Assembly (NCBI GenBank): GCA_902729315.2
Contig: LR746275.1
Span: 3,736,001-3,800,000, forward strand
Length of the DNA: 64,000 nucleotides
DNA from: Spirodela intermedia
Lineage: Eukaryota; Streptophyta; Magnoliopsida; Alismatales; Araceae
Direction of reading: 5' to 3'
The notes under the pieces are model-generated. The model searched no databases and was not told the origin of the DNA. It saw nothing but the letters and a program-made list of their open reading frames with translations. This document shows positions 34,828 to 46,800 of the stretch, one piece after another (the first letter of the stretch is position 1; the number at the start of each line of letters is the position of its first letter). Both the position numbers and the translations under genes were made by a program.

Positions 34828-35840
34828 GAGCCCAATACTCTGCTTCCGACAGCGGCGAAAGATAGAGGGGGAGAGAGAGAAAGGGTCAGAGAGACAGAAG
34901 CAGAGACAGACTGAGACGGTGGAAGGGTCTGACAGGAAGTGGAACGAACGATATCTCTTCCGCTCTCTGAACCCCGCCTGCCTCCCTGCCAAGAATAATT
35001 TCTTCGAGCGGAGCATGCATGCAGTGGGGAGGAAAGCTACGAGGCGCTGTGGGGTCTCCTCCTCCGCCAATGGCCGCGGCTTTAAAGGGCGTCGGATGGG
35101 GAGATGGCCGCCGGTAGAAGGGGAGGGGTACGGACCAAGGCTGTGAGAGGCGACGGCCTGTTGGGTGAGGGCCTTAAACGAGGAGATGGCCGTCCTCATG
35201 AGCAGCGGTAAATGCGAATGCGAGGTATATTTCTCCGGTGGGCCTGCCAGTGTCGATACCTCGCCGGCGTGAGGGGGAGCACGAGGGGGGCTGCGGCCTT
35301 CTTCATTGCCCGCCATCGTCACCGGCTGCGGCCCACAACGCCTCTCACCGCCGCCGCCCCCCCGCTCCACCTCCCCCACGCGCCCCCACTCCGGCCACCA
35401 GCTGTCCGTTGGTGGGGGCCACGTCCGGGAGGGGCGTTGACCCGTCTGCAGTTGTCGACAAGCCGTGGGTCAAAAAGATCGCTTGACCCTTTTTGAAGTA
35501 GGCGAATGGCGCCTCCCTAGGACGCATGCAAACCCCAACATTCTTATCCTATCAGCCAGTTGCCCTTTTTCTTTTTTAAAAAATTCCAGCAAAAAAAATA
35601 TTATTTTCCGGGTCATTAGCCCTTTTTTCTATGAGAAATGGCCCGAAAAATTCCCTCAGAAAATCATTTTTATGATTATAATGCATAAATGGAAAATAAA
35701 GAGGGTTTACACCGTCGGGCATCTCCTTAGTGATATAAGCTGGCATCCCATATTTAGAAAAAGGTGGCATCTTTATCAAGCCCAGAAACTCTACAAAGCA
35801 AAAAAGGAAAAAAGGCAGCGATCTTGATCCAAGAAACCCT

Positions 35841-35924
<84 letters not shown>

Positions 35925-36264
35925 AGGGATCATCAACAACATGGCACCGAATTCAGACCCATTGACGGGAACATGGAGGCCAGTCCGAGGCCACCGGGTG
36001 CGGCAGCTCCACGAGCCAAATGACAATAAATGCGATCGCGGGGGGAGGGGAGAGACTGTGAGCCTGACGGTCTCTACTGTGGGCGCCTGCCGAGGGGACT
36101 GAAGGGTGGGGAGGGGCCATGATGACCACCAGACCAGATCCACGCCGGTCTGGTGCCAGGAGCAGAGCAGCTCACTTGGGACCCTCCCTCAGATCTCCCC
36201 ATCAAGACAAGCCAGCCCGAGGCTATCCGTCTTCTAGCCTTCAGATCCAGCAGGACGATGGCCT
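34828..36264. other. Cyclin D upstream region and GID4 3' flank
   Basis: The part next to the cyclin is GC-rich and probably its leader. A long GA tract lies at 35847-35921. No further gene recognised. Confidence 0.5.
35847..35921. repeat. Long (GA)n microsatellite
   Basis: About 37 nearly pure GA units, 340 bp beyond the GID4 stop codon; the longest pure dinucleotide tract in the window. Confidence 0.97.
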
Positions 36265-39200
36265 TCACTGCAGCTGGTATGAGGAGAAGCTGAAACCCGA
36301 CCGGCCCTCGTTGGTGGACTTCAACTCCAGCTTCTGATAAGGGCTGCATGGTTGTGGGGGCAGGAAGGGAGAGAGAGGATAGATAGCCAGCATTACTCCA
36401 CCAGCATGGATATGGCGGGGGATGGATGGGTTTCTTTCCAGGCGTATTTTACCTGCTGTTTGGGTCGTAGTAGAAGCCATTAATGGATCCATCGATGCAG
36501 GAGAAGCAGACGTAGTAGAATCCGGCGATGGTCAGCCCGCAGTCTACGCTGACGTTGACGAAATACTGCTCCTTCCATCTCTGCAAAGAGGGATCACTCG
36601 GGGTGAAGCTTCTCTGAAGAAATGGAAGAAGGGCGACGAAACCGAAGCCGGCGAAGAAGAACCCACCATAAAGATGTACGGGTAGTGTCTCAGGTTCAGG
36701 GATTTACCGCCGTCGGCCTCCACCTGGCTCTGAAGCATTAGAGGAAGAAAATTTTCTTGAAAATAAGATACCGGGTCCGGTGGAAGCGGGAGGAGATTTT
36801 CAGAGCAGTTACCAAAAGCGGAGAGAAGGATGGGAACTTGGACCAGTGCCTCACATCATCCTCGGGCCTGTTCAAATGCATTAAAACCCTGACATCAATG
36901 AAGGAATACCCTTCTCTTATGGAGGGAGAGCAGTCAATTCCACATCTACCTCACGCGCAGGTGAAAAACGTTCATCCCTCTTTGGTAGTAAGAAAATCGT
37001 ACCCAAAAATGGAAAGGAGAGCCAGAGAGAGAGAGAGAGAGAGAAAACCATGGGAGAAGGAAAATTACACTCACGTTGCTTCCCACTTGCCAGTGTAGAA
37101 AGTAAAGTTCTTGCCGTCAATAATTTCTCCTTCCCAGAAAGTGACCACCTGAGAATTATACCAGCAGACAGATTTGTGTAGCTCATCAGGATGGAGTGCT
37201 GAAACATACCTCCATGATTGTCCACAGAGCTCCCCTCCACGGAGATCATGCAAGAAAGTCAGCTTACAGGTGTCTCCGCGTAAGGAACGTTCAGTGCTTC
37301 CATGATGCCGCAAAGATAGCCATGGTCAGGATCGAAACCATGGACTCGGACATTAACCTTCCATGCTTCATCCTTTTGGCTGTTGGAGACGTTCTGAGTT
37401 CCAGCAAAAGTCTGAGCCATTAATTTGAACCATTAGAATAAGGTTGAGAGAGGAAAGTCTGTGTAGAAAAACTGAGCCCCGGGGGGAGAGGGGGCCAAAA
37501 TATCTACGAAGGCGTAAACCGTAGTGTATGCAGAGATGGGAGAAAAATCAAGCACAATGCAGGTGATACTCGAAGACCAAGATTTTTTTCAGAAGCTTCG
37601 CTTCATAGCAAAATGACAAGAAAATGATCACCACTTCAACAAGAGAAAATTTCTTTAAAATGCCAGTTTGCATGAATATTGCACCAACGCCAGCATGTTT
37701 TGCTATAATTAGAAGAACAATGTCTGAGAGAATACAGATCACCATTCTTCAGAAGAATACCGAATTCAGAATGCATTCTTTCATCCTTGCTTAAAGAGAA
37801 ACCACATTCTTGTTTTGGATTTGGAACTAATTATACCTCATTTAAGGGTAAAAGAGTTCTGAGACTACAAAATTCCGGAGAACCTGCCCTCACATATCCT
37901 TAAGAAGGAGCGCTGTATTATTCTTAGGAATACAGATTGCATGTATGATGTCATACGGCATGCCATTTGAAAACAAGCATGGCTAATGCAATAATATGCC
38001 CTTTTAAAGAACCTTTTAGCAAATGCCTCAGGTATAATATAAACAAATACAAGGTAAGAAAGAATTATCAAAAGAGAATCAAGCACGAAAGATTAGTTAA
38101 ATGAGAAGAAAAGGAGATGTGCCAGTAAATGGAGCTCAAGACCCCAAGCTTGGGGTTTGGTTTTGGGAGATTTGTGCAGGAAATCGAAACGTTGAACCAA
38201 GAGAATATATACCCATAAATGCGCGGAGAAGACAGAGTCCAGCTGTCCAAAAGGACACAACAAAGGAAGGCAACAGTATTTGAGAACTCTATCTTCATAT
38301 AACCATGAAACTTACACACGCATGCACCACACATGTCGTGTGGCATGATTCTACTTCTTGGAAAGACAGTTGTAGGGTAAGCAAAGTTACCCTATGTCTC
38401 TTAAATCCTTAGCGGATAGATGCAGTAGAGCCGAAGGACAAGGCAAAAGTGCCTCTTCAAGACATTTTTTTTATTTTTTAAAAGAAGCAAATTAGCAAGG
38501 GTGACTGTTCAGTCTGACGGTTAATCAGATTGATATGAACAACAAATACGCTTTCAAAGATTATAAGTAAAATAAAATGTACCACAGTTCATCATCGCCA
38601 TAAAACATTACAACACACGAACTGCCTACCACACTAAAGTCAAAAAAGGACCCGGACATTGAAAAGTCCAATCGTTCATGATGCACTACGTAATGTCAAA
38701 GTCACCTGTCCGGCACTCAGAAGGGTACAAGCTGGAAGAAGAGAATGTTCAGGATTTGCATCTTGTCCTGGAGAAAATGATTGGATTAGAACGAATTTAT
38801 AATTAAAAAAGATGAAGCAAAACTCCATAGTTCACATGATACGAATAGACTATTGCACGTTCTCGAATTCGACCTCTCCATGCCAACCATTTGTCAGCCA
38901 TCAGGCTTGGGAAGCAGTTTTTCAACAGGAAGAAGAAAAATAAAAGGAAAGAGAAATATTGTGAAGATCAGCACAATCAGTGATATTTATTTCAGGATAA
39001 AATGAGATGCGGTCACTTCCTGCCAACGTAAAAGAAGAAATGAAACAAGATGATTACTTAACAATTTTTATTTCCTGTAAAATTTAAGTCACCATATTGA
39101 AATAGACGGAAGCTTCATGCCTAATTTTCTTGGGAAGGATGATGTGATCCACTACTTAAAAGTAAATGTCGAAATGCCTTTCGCATAATCAAAGCTGTGA

Positions 39201-39610
39201 CGTTGACGATAACGTTCGGAGTAGAATCCCTAATTAACCAGAAGAAGTAAAAGGAACTAGAGAATACGAGCGTCTCGAACATCCAAGACTAGAAAAAGGT
39301 TCAGGGTGTCAAGAAAATCGCGCAGAGTCGGCCATCACTAGAGTTCAGATCGCCTTTCAACTTGGGAACACGACGGTTACTCTGACACAGCACAAAAGTC
39401 CGACAATAATCACGATAAGCACTCGACATGAAGCCGGAAACACGTTTCAGGCTGGACTGGTTTCGTCTCAAGGTCAGCATCATAGCAGCGCTCCTCGTGG
39501 ATACCCGCGATCAGGTACGCATCCACCAAGCATAAGCTCGTATTCATAACTAAGAAACCCTAACCTGGAGCCAGCGACGGCGCAGAGCTCTCCGCCACCC
39601 TCACAGGCAT
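36265..39610 (-). CDS. GID4: GID4 homologue, substrate receptor of the GID/CTLH ubiquitin ligase
   Basis: GID4 (Vid24 family) is the receptor that binds N-terminal proline degrons for the GID/CTLH E3 complex. Eight exons, in phase throughout: 39610-39565, 38767-38706, 37411-37268, 37148-37075, 36867-36813, 36729-36667, 36580-36453, 36343-36265, giving 216 residues, the usual size for plant GID4. Visible: N-terminus MPVRVAESSAPS typical of plant members; FAGTQNVSNSQKDEAW; DHGYLCGIMEALNVP; the signature VVTFWEGEIIDGKNFTFYTG; DDVRHWSKFPSFSPLL; YPYIFMRWKEQYFV; DCGLTIAGFYYVCFSCIDGS and the end NEGRSGFSFSSYQLQ. These form the antiparallel barrel that holds the degron. The first two exons are tiny (46 and 62 bp) and lie 0.8-1.3 kb apart from the rest. 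Confidence 0.95.
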
Positions 39611-40433
39611 CTCCAGGAGACCGATTCTACGCCGATGCCGACGGCCGAAGTGAGCAGCAAGAAGGGGGGAATGCTGATCTCCTCACAGAAGGGGAACCCG
39701 GAAGCCGACCACCGGGAAGACGAAGTGGCGGGCCCTCCGACTCGCTCGATCCGGGACTGACTCGGGGTTGCGCAAAAATGGGTCAAGTTCAAGGCTTGAC
39801 CCAGTCAGACCCAATCTTTTCAACATTTGGGCCTCGAAATCGAGACCATTAAGACAAAGAGGCCGGGCCCAAACCCTCTCTCTCTCTCCCCCCCTCAAAA
39901 TGAAGAACAGTAAGAAAGAGAGACCGGGGGGAATCACATGCGGGCCGGAGCTTCAGAGAGCCCAGATCTAAAACCCATTTCTTGCCTTTTGCCCACACTC
40001 CACACCGAGTCTAGATGGCTGGGCCCTAATGGGCGTTTTTAGAGGCCCATTTACGGCCCATAATACCACTTGTAAATCCCGGACAGAGAGAGGAAAAAAC
40101 ACGATCTAGACTCTTGCTAGCCCTCGTTGACTCATGATTCCAGACCACATTAAAGTTTTCGCCTATTTTTCGAGATACATCGACCACAAACCAGCCTAAT
40201 CTTATTTACGGTAGTAATTTATTTAATCGAAATAATTCATGCGAAGAAGAACACGGTCAAACCATATTAAAATGCCCCGAATTGGTAGAAATAACAGCCG
40301 TAACGGGGTGATCCTGCGCGGGAAGGAGGACGGCATCGCCATGGTAAGACAAGGCAGGCTACTGGTCTTCTTCTTCTTCTTTTTCTTGGGTTCATTCTAT
40401 CTGCCCTAATTTCCACTGGGCGGGTCTGGGGAG

Positions 40434-40496
<63 letters not shown>

Positions 40497-40690
40497 TTAT
40501 TCCAAAAATAAAAGTCCATTAATGGGCGACGAGAGATTGATATCTACATATAAAGTCCGTAGCTGCAGAAAGCACGCCAACACCGCCTCCTCCCGAGCTC
40601 CCAGTAGGTACAGGAACTGTTCTTCTTCAACAACAAGGAAATGAAAGATGCTGCCAGCCTCTTCTTCCCCTCCTGCACCGGAGACGATGC
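39611..40690. other. GID4 upstream region and Rubisco activase 3' flank
   Basis: Several GGGCCC/TGGGCC motifs near 39,830-39,870 and 40,020-40,060 may belong to the GID4 promoter. A GA tract lies at 40438-40492. No gene recognised. Confidence 0.5.
40438..40492. repeat. (GA)n microsatellite
   Basis: About 27 GA units, 200 bp beyond the stop codon of Rubisco activase. Confidence 0.95.
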
Positions 40691-42076
40691 TCAAAGGGTG
40701 TAGAGGCAGCTGCCGTCGTCGCTCCTCGCCGTGGGGTCGAAGTTCTCGGCGTTGGGGTCGGTGCACCCCTCCGGCACGGGGATGTTCACCTGCTGCGCCG
40801 CCTTCCCTGCGCCGCCGTTGACCACAACGTATTCAGACAGGGAGGGGGGAGCAAGAGAGGAAGAAAAGCTCGTACGTTTCTATTTACGGGGCCTGTGGAA
40901 GTCGGAAGCGGACCTCCCACCGAGGGCTCGGAGAGGTGGTGGTGATGGGGGGGTGCTAACCGTAGAAGGACCCGCTCTTGATGGCGTCGGCATTGGCGTC
41001 GCCGAGGGCGGCCTCGCTGAGATACTTGTCCGCGAGCTGCACTCTCTTCACGTTCTCCTGCTCCTTCACCAGCATGTTACCGTACTCCAGTAGCTTCTCC
41101 AGGGTCATAGCCGGCTTCTCGAAGGTCGGCGGCCCGTCCCGGGAGTTGACCAGCCTCTTCCCCACGTTCTCGATCCCGATGTCAACAATCCACTTCCTCA
41201 CCTCGTCGTCGTACACCCTCGCCCTCAGGGCCCCGAAGAAGTCTGCGGCACAAGAACACTCACCGTCAGAGTTGCCGGCGCCGGAGAAGAAGAACCCAGC
41301 GAGAAGGAAGGGGGGGAGGAGGAGGACCCACCGATGGACTGGCCGGGGAAGGTGTCGACGAGCTTGACGACGGCTTCCTGGGGGACGTTGTCGGTCTTGA
41401 AGATGCCGGAACAGACGCCGATGCGGTCCTCCCTGGTGGGTGCCCAGTAGAACTTCTCCATACGACCGTCACGGATGAGAGGGGCGTAGAGGGTGGAGAA
41501 GTCGTTGCCGGTGACGACGATGGGAACGCGGGCGTTCTCCTGCTTGTTGTACATGCCGGGGAGCTGGACGTTGGTGGGGTTGTCAGCGATGTTCATGAGG
41601 GTGGCGTTGACCATTTGGTTGTTGACGGTGTACTGGGTGGTGCCACCCATCCGGCCGGCGCCGGCGTCGAGATCGTTGATGAAGAGCACGCACATCTTCC
41701 CCTTCTTGATGATGTCGGCGGCTTCTCTGTACCTCTGCCGGATCAGCTTCGCCGGCTCGCCGGCGTTCCCGCTCTCGAGCTCTCCCGCGCTCATCATGAT
41801 CGGGCTGCAATTCCCCAGCACAGAGGAGAAACACGTCTTCAGTAAATACAAATACTTCCTTCTTCTTCTTCTTCTGATTCTTTTTGTTGTCAGAGAAAAA
41901 ATGGAGAGAGAAGGAGACCGGAGCAGAGGAGACTGAACTCACTTGATGCCCAGCTTAGCGAAGACGAGCTCGCACTGGAAGGACTTGCCTTGCCCCTTGC
42001 CTCCCCAGATGCCGAGAATGAGGGGAATCTGCGGGCACCCACTCAGGCGTTAAGATTCTCTCTCCCAACTGATCCC

Positions 42077-42126
<50 letters not shown>

Positions 42127-42805
42127 ACCTTGATGCTGGGCAGGTTGAGGTAGTTCTTGACGACGTGGACGACGAGCTTGTCCATGAAGGCCCGGGCGAT
42201 GTAGAAGTCTCCCATGGTGTTGTCCATGTTGAGCCTGAAACCATGGTCTTTCTTCAGGATCGGAAAGGAAAGCTTCGTGGGTGGGTTGAAGGAAGGACGA
42301 AGAAGAGGAGGAGGAGCTGGGTTGCGCTTACTCCTTGAGGCCCTGGCTGAGGTACTCGTAGGAGCTGAGGACGGCATCGTGGGTGCCCTGGCCGGAGGGG
42401 GCCTGGAAGAGGGAGTCAACCAACCCCTTCCCCCTGGTGATATCCTGCTGGTCATCCGACGTGTCGTAGTAGAGCCCGGCCCATTTGTCCCCTGAGGTCT
42501 GCTTGCCCTCGTCGAGGTCGCCGGCCATGGCCCTCACAGTCGTCGTCGAGATCCGGCCATGGCTGATCCCGGAGTTCACCTTCTTCAACCCGGCACCGAA
42601 GAAGGCGGCGGAGCTCGCCGGCGCCGCCCCTGACCCAGATCGGTGCACCACCGGCTGCGCACGAGCCATGAAGACAGATGAGAAGAAGAACAGGAACAAG
42701 AACAAGATCAAAATCGAAAAGAAGCGAGAGAGGGAGGAGGATGAGGAAGAAGAAGCCCACCGGCGCTCGGGTGACGGCTCCGACGGTCGACATGGCGGCG
42801 GCCAT
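40691..42805 (-). CDS. RCA: Rubisco activase, long (alpha) form
   Basis: A stromal AAA+ ATPase that removes inhibitory sugar phosphates from Rubisco active sites. Seven exons: 42805-42761, 42654-42332, 42234-42129, 42028-41943, 41804-41332, 41242-40961, 40806-40691, giving 476 residues (Arabidopsis alpha form 474). Visible: plastid transit peptide starting [35 protein letters not shown]; Walker A GGKGQGKS at residues 167-174; Walker [10 protein letters not shown] at 225-233; and the C-terminal extension from residue 440 with Cys453 and Cys472, spaced 19 apart like the redox-active pair of the Arabidopsis alpha form. Intron 6 opens with an in-frame stop, so its retention would give a 439-residue beta-like form. 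Upstream on this strand are an AT-rich TATA-like box (42894-42905) and a G-box (43072-43077), fitting light control. Confidence 0.97.
42079..42122. repeat. (GA)n microsatellite in Rubisco activase intron 3
   Basis: About 21 GA units inside the short intron 42029-42128. Confidence 0.94.
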
Positions 42806-42893
42806 CTGACGATCGGCGGAGACGGGGAGGGGGGGGTGTGTGGGCGCTGGAGAGCTAGCTGTTCGATGGGTCGGGGGAGGAATGGAGAGGGAG

Positions 42894-42905
42894 TTTAAAT
42901 AAAAA
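42894..42905 (-). promoter_or_regulatory. Probable TATA box of Rubisco activase
   Basis: TTTTTATTTAAAC on the minus strand, about 90-100 bp upstream of the ATG, in otherwise GC- and GA-rich sequence. Confidence 0.5.
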
Positions 42906-43071
42906 GAGAAGGGGAAGGGGAAGAGGAGGAAGAAGGGGTGGGGGAGTGTGGTGTGGCTGTTCTCGGCTGAGGGCCGCTTTCAGTTTCTCTGGTGGGGGAG
43001 GGGGGGAGGGAGCATCCTGTGGATTGGCTTGACAGCCAGCCAAGACCACACGCTGGGGATGGGGCTGGTGC

Positions 43072-43077
43072 CACGTG
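43072..43077 (-). promoter_or_regulatory. G-box in the Rubisco activase promoter
   Basis: Palindromic CACGTG within CCACGTGGC, about 270 bp upstream of the start codon. G-boxes bind bZIP and bHLH factors and are typical of light-induced photosynthesis genes; the role here is inferred from context. Confidence 0.55.
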
Positions 43078-43818
43078 GCGCAATCCTGGAGGTTTCCTTC
43101 GGTCAGATAGACCGCTGTCGTGACGTTGGGGGCGTCGGGGTGGGCCCCCTGATTCCCGCTGTCTCATGTTCGACGGAGGAGCTGGGGGGATCCCGGGCTT
43201 CTCGTCACCACTAAAAAAAACCTACCTTTTCCCGAAGTCGGATTCCCCTCACAACCAGGGATTCAAGAGAGAGAAAGCGCATCCTCTCTCTCCCTCTCTC
43301 AGATGAGGCTGTGTTGCTCCCCTCCGGAGGACGGTCTCGATCTTATCCCACCTGGTGCTGCTCACTCGAAATGTCTGTTGACGGGCCGGGCCGGTCCCAG
43401 TCGGGCCGGGCCCTTTTTTAGATTCCTGACTGAGAGGCTCGCCCTTCCAGGCCCAATCTGGGGTTTATGGCGGCCCGGCCCGGAGCTCTCTCTCCCCAGT
43501 CCTCTCTCTCTCTCTCTCTCTCTCTCGCGCTAGTAGCGACGGGGAGAATTGGCAGTTGGAAAGTTCTCGAAATTCAACGAATCGCCATTCGATAACTTCA
43601 CGGGGGCCTATAGCTAAAAAACCAGAAACCTCTAGAACCGTAATGATTAGACAGCCAGCAGGGAAAGCAAAGGGGGCGCTGGCGGGCCGGGCCCTGAAAA
43701 GCCCCCAGCCGGGGCCCTTTATTTTAAATACACCGGATGCCACCACGAAAGCATAATAAATATACACAACTTTTCATGAAAGATGATTTTTCTGCATATA
43801 ACCGTCCGAAAAATACGC

Positions 43819-46800
43819 TCATTGCAAGATGTCCGACTCGATCTGCTCCAAGGTCAGGCCCTTCGTCTCGGGGACGTAGAAGATCACGAACAGGAGCGAC
43901 AGCAGTGCGATGGAGCCGAAGAGGACGAAGAGATTGTCGGGGCCCAGGATCTCCTGAAAATCATCCAAAGACGAGCATCTCAGCTGCAGCAAATCCACGG
44001 ACAGACGTGCTCCGAATGAAGCGCCGGGCATCGGAAAACCGCACAGATAAATGAGGTATTAAATCGATGAATTATATTATATATATATATATGTCATCTT
44101 TGATGATTCAAGCTTTCCTTCGATTCATTAAAGTATGTATAAATAATGGAGATCTTATCCGAGGAAGTGGGATAATCCTGCAGAAACTTGATCTTTAAAG
44201 AATATGTGTATTAATAATTCATTTTCATTTAAACAAAGGACGATCATCCAGTAATTTTTACCATTTTTTCTAAAAAAGAAATAAACTGCATCATCCACCT
44301 CATCTACTTTGCATTAAATAAGTGTGGGGGTTACCACGATAATAAATTCCATTTTTTCATAAAAGAATAGGAGATAATAACGCAGGCAGGTTTCTTGCAT
44401 ACATCAATCGATACACATGATTCTTATTTTTAACTCAGTGAACGGCCATCATGACTCTCAATCCAATTTTCTTGACAAGAAGGAGATTGTTCTTCAGAAA
44501 TCTGACTTTCTTTAACCAGATCAGCACAATGCATCGTCCTTATCTCAGATGAAGTCTTAATTTTCTTTAAGAAAATGAGGCGACCTTCCAGAAACCGGAG
44601 CTTTATTTAAAATATATATAAAAAAAGAAGCATGAACACAAATCATCCTTGATTTTGATGAGTTTTTTCAGTCAGCGAATGATCAGGATAATAGTTTTAA
44701 TTTTCCTATAATAGAAAAAATGAAGGATCCCCCAGAAACCCGAGTTTTTTAAATGCAGAAACATACATGAGAATTAAATCGCCCAATGATAAGAATAGAA
44801 ATATAATAGTTTCTCTGAAAGATGAGACGGTCCTTCAGAAACCCAAGTTTTTTAGATGAGGCATCAAATCAGTGAATCATCAGGATAGTGAAAATTCTCA
44901 TCTCACTAGAAACAGAAGCTTTAATTATCATTATTATTATTATTATTTTATTTTATTTTATTTATTGTTTTTTAGGGCTGTACCTTGAGAGGGGAGAAAG
45001 CAAACGTCACTAAGGCATTCGAGCCGAAGTTGGTGAGAACAGCAAGGCTTATTCCGCGTCCCCTCGTGCGAATCGGAAAGATCTCTGAGACCATCAGCCA
45101 ACTTATGGGACCAAAAGAGACCTGAACCAGAGGAAATAATCAATATACATAGATAAGAATCAACAGAACATTATGATCTTAAAGAGGGGGGAGGGGGGAT
45201 GCGCCATGAGACCCAAGATATTCACCTGGTATGAACCAACATAAAGAAGTAGAGCACCGACTGCAACGAGAGAGGCGCCCCCAAGAAATTTATAGTAGGC
45301 TGCGAGCAGGAACAGGGAAACCACCTGCGCAAAGGAAACAAAGGGGATGGAGTATTATCAGATTTGGGGCACCAAGACGTGAAGAATCCAACCAGAATTA
45401 GTATAATCGCATCATGTGGATCAAAAAACAAGATTCATATCCCAGAAACTGCAGTGGCGACGGTCACAACGGCGGAAATACAACAAGCAGATGACGTACT
45501 ATTCCACTGACTCCTCCTATCAGCAAGGGCCTCCTCCCAAGATCATCAACCTTCAGGACGGCCACCCCAGTCATCAAGAGCTGCACGATGAAGACCAACT
45601 TTTTTCAGAATCACAAACGAGAAACTTAAGAATACAGAAAAAAATCAGAGAGGCTTATTTATCATGTTCTTAAGCATAGGGTTTAAGCAAGGTTCATAAC
45701 CCAAAAGTTTAAGCCACACATGAACGAAGTCTGCTTCCAGGTGAAATGAAAGACTACACACCGTGAAATGCAATTTCTTTTAAGCTAATAACCGAGCCAA
45801 AAAAATTAGAGCAAAATGGCATAGATGAAGAAGGTGCAGCGTTCTAGACGAATACATTCTTCATTTAGTTTTATTAATCTAATCAATATTTAGATTAAAC
45901 GTTTAATTACAATATAAACGAAGTTAATTTTTGAAGGTTTATAGCTCTCTTCCTTCGATAGCGATATATATATATATATAATATCAATATCGGTGTATTT
46001 GATCAATTTAGTCAATCAGCATAATAATTGTTGTTAAATGATAAAAACTGGCAAAACCCTAAAATATTACCTTGAATACTCCGATTATGACTGAAACACG
46101 AGTGGCATCAGCTGCAGCAGAGAATCCGGCACTCTGAGACAGCATTTCAGAAAAGGAATGATGTATCAATGAGTAAATAAAAAATGCAAAAGCATTTTGA
46201 ATTGCAAAACCAGAAACTTTCTCTTTGAATACATACCTGAAGAATAGAAGCTGCATAGTACAGAACACTGGGTTGCCCAGTTATCTGTCATTTATTTAAA
46301 ACTAAATCAGTGAACACGAAATTAAATAACAACCTTAGAGTCTGGTCAGTAAAAAGAAGCATAATTTAAAAATTAAATGGGAGAATATGCATCCATGACA
46401 CAAGCTTGCACCTGCTGGAAAAGGACTAAACCTCCACCGATAATGAAGGCCTTCAAGCTTGCTCCTTCAAAAACTTCCAAAAAACTACCCTCTTGTTCTT
46501 GTTCTGAATAGGCAGACTTTAAAGATACCAGGGTATCTTCTATTTGTATCTCAGATAATTTATCACTGGCAGAACGGCCTGTCAATCTTGCTAGAGCATT
46601 TAATGCTTTTTCCTTGTATTCCTCCATTGAACCTATACCTTGAACTCCCCTGAGAAGTAACCAGCGTGGAGAAGGTGGCAAACTCCACATTCCTATGCCC
46701 ATCAATGCTGCAACTGGAGCACTCAAGCCATACATGTAGCGCCATCCTCCAACAGCGTCAATCTGGACACTTCCCACGAGGTAACCTAGCTGCCAGAGCA

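Larger units (their letters stand above)
42806..43818. other. Rubisco activase promoter region and symporter 3' flank
   Basis: A purine-rich leader, TATA-like box and G-box lie within 280 bp of the Rubisco activase start. (CT)n lies at 43502-43526. No further gene seen. Confidence 0.5.

Noticed and set aside
34828-35379. In-frame N-terminal extension of the cyclin D gene
   Set aside because: The extra sequence is low-complexity and unlike any cyclin. The ATG at 34827 is followed closely by the LxCxE motif.
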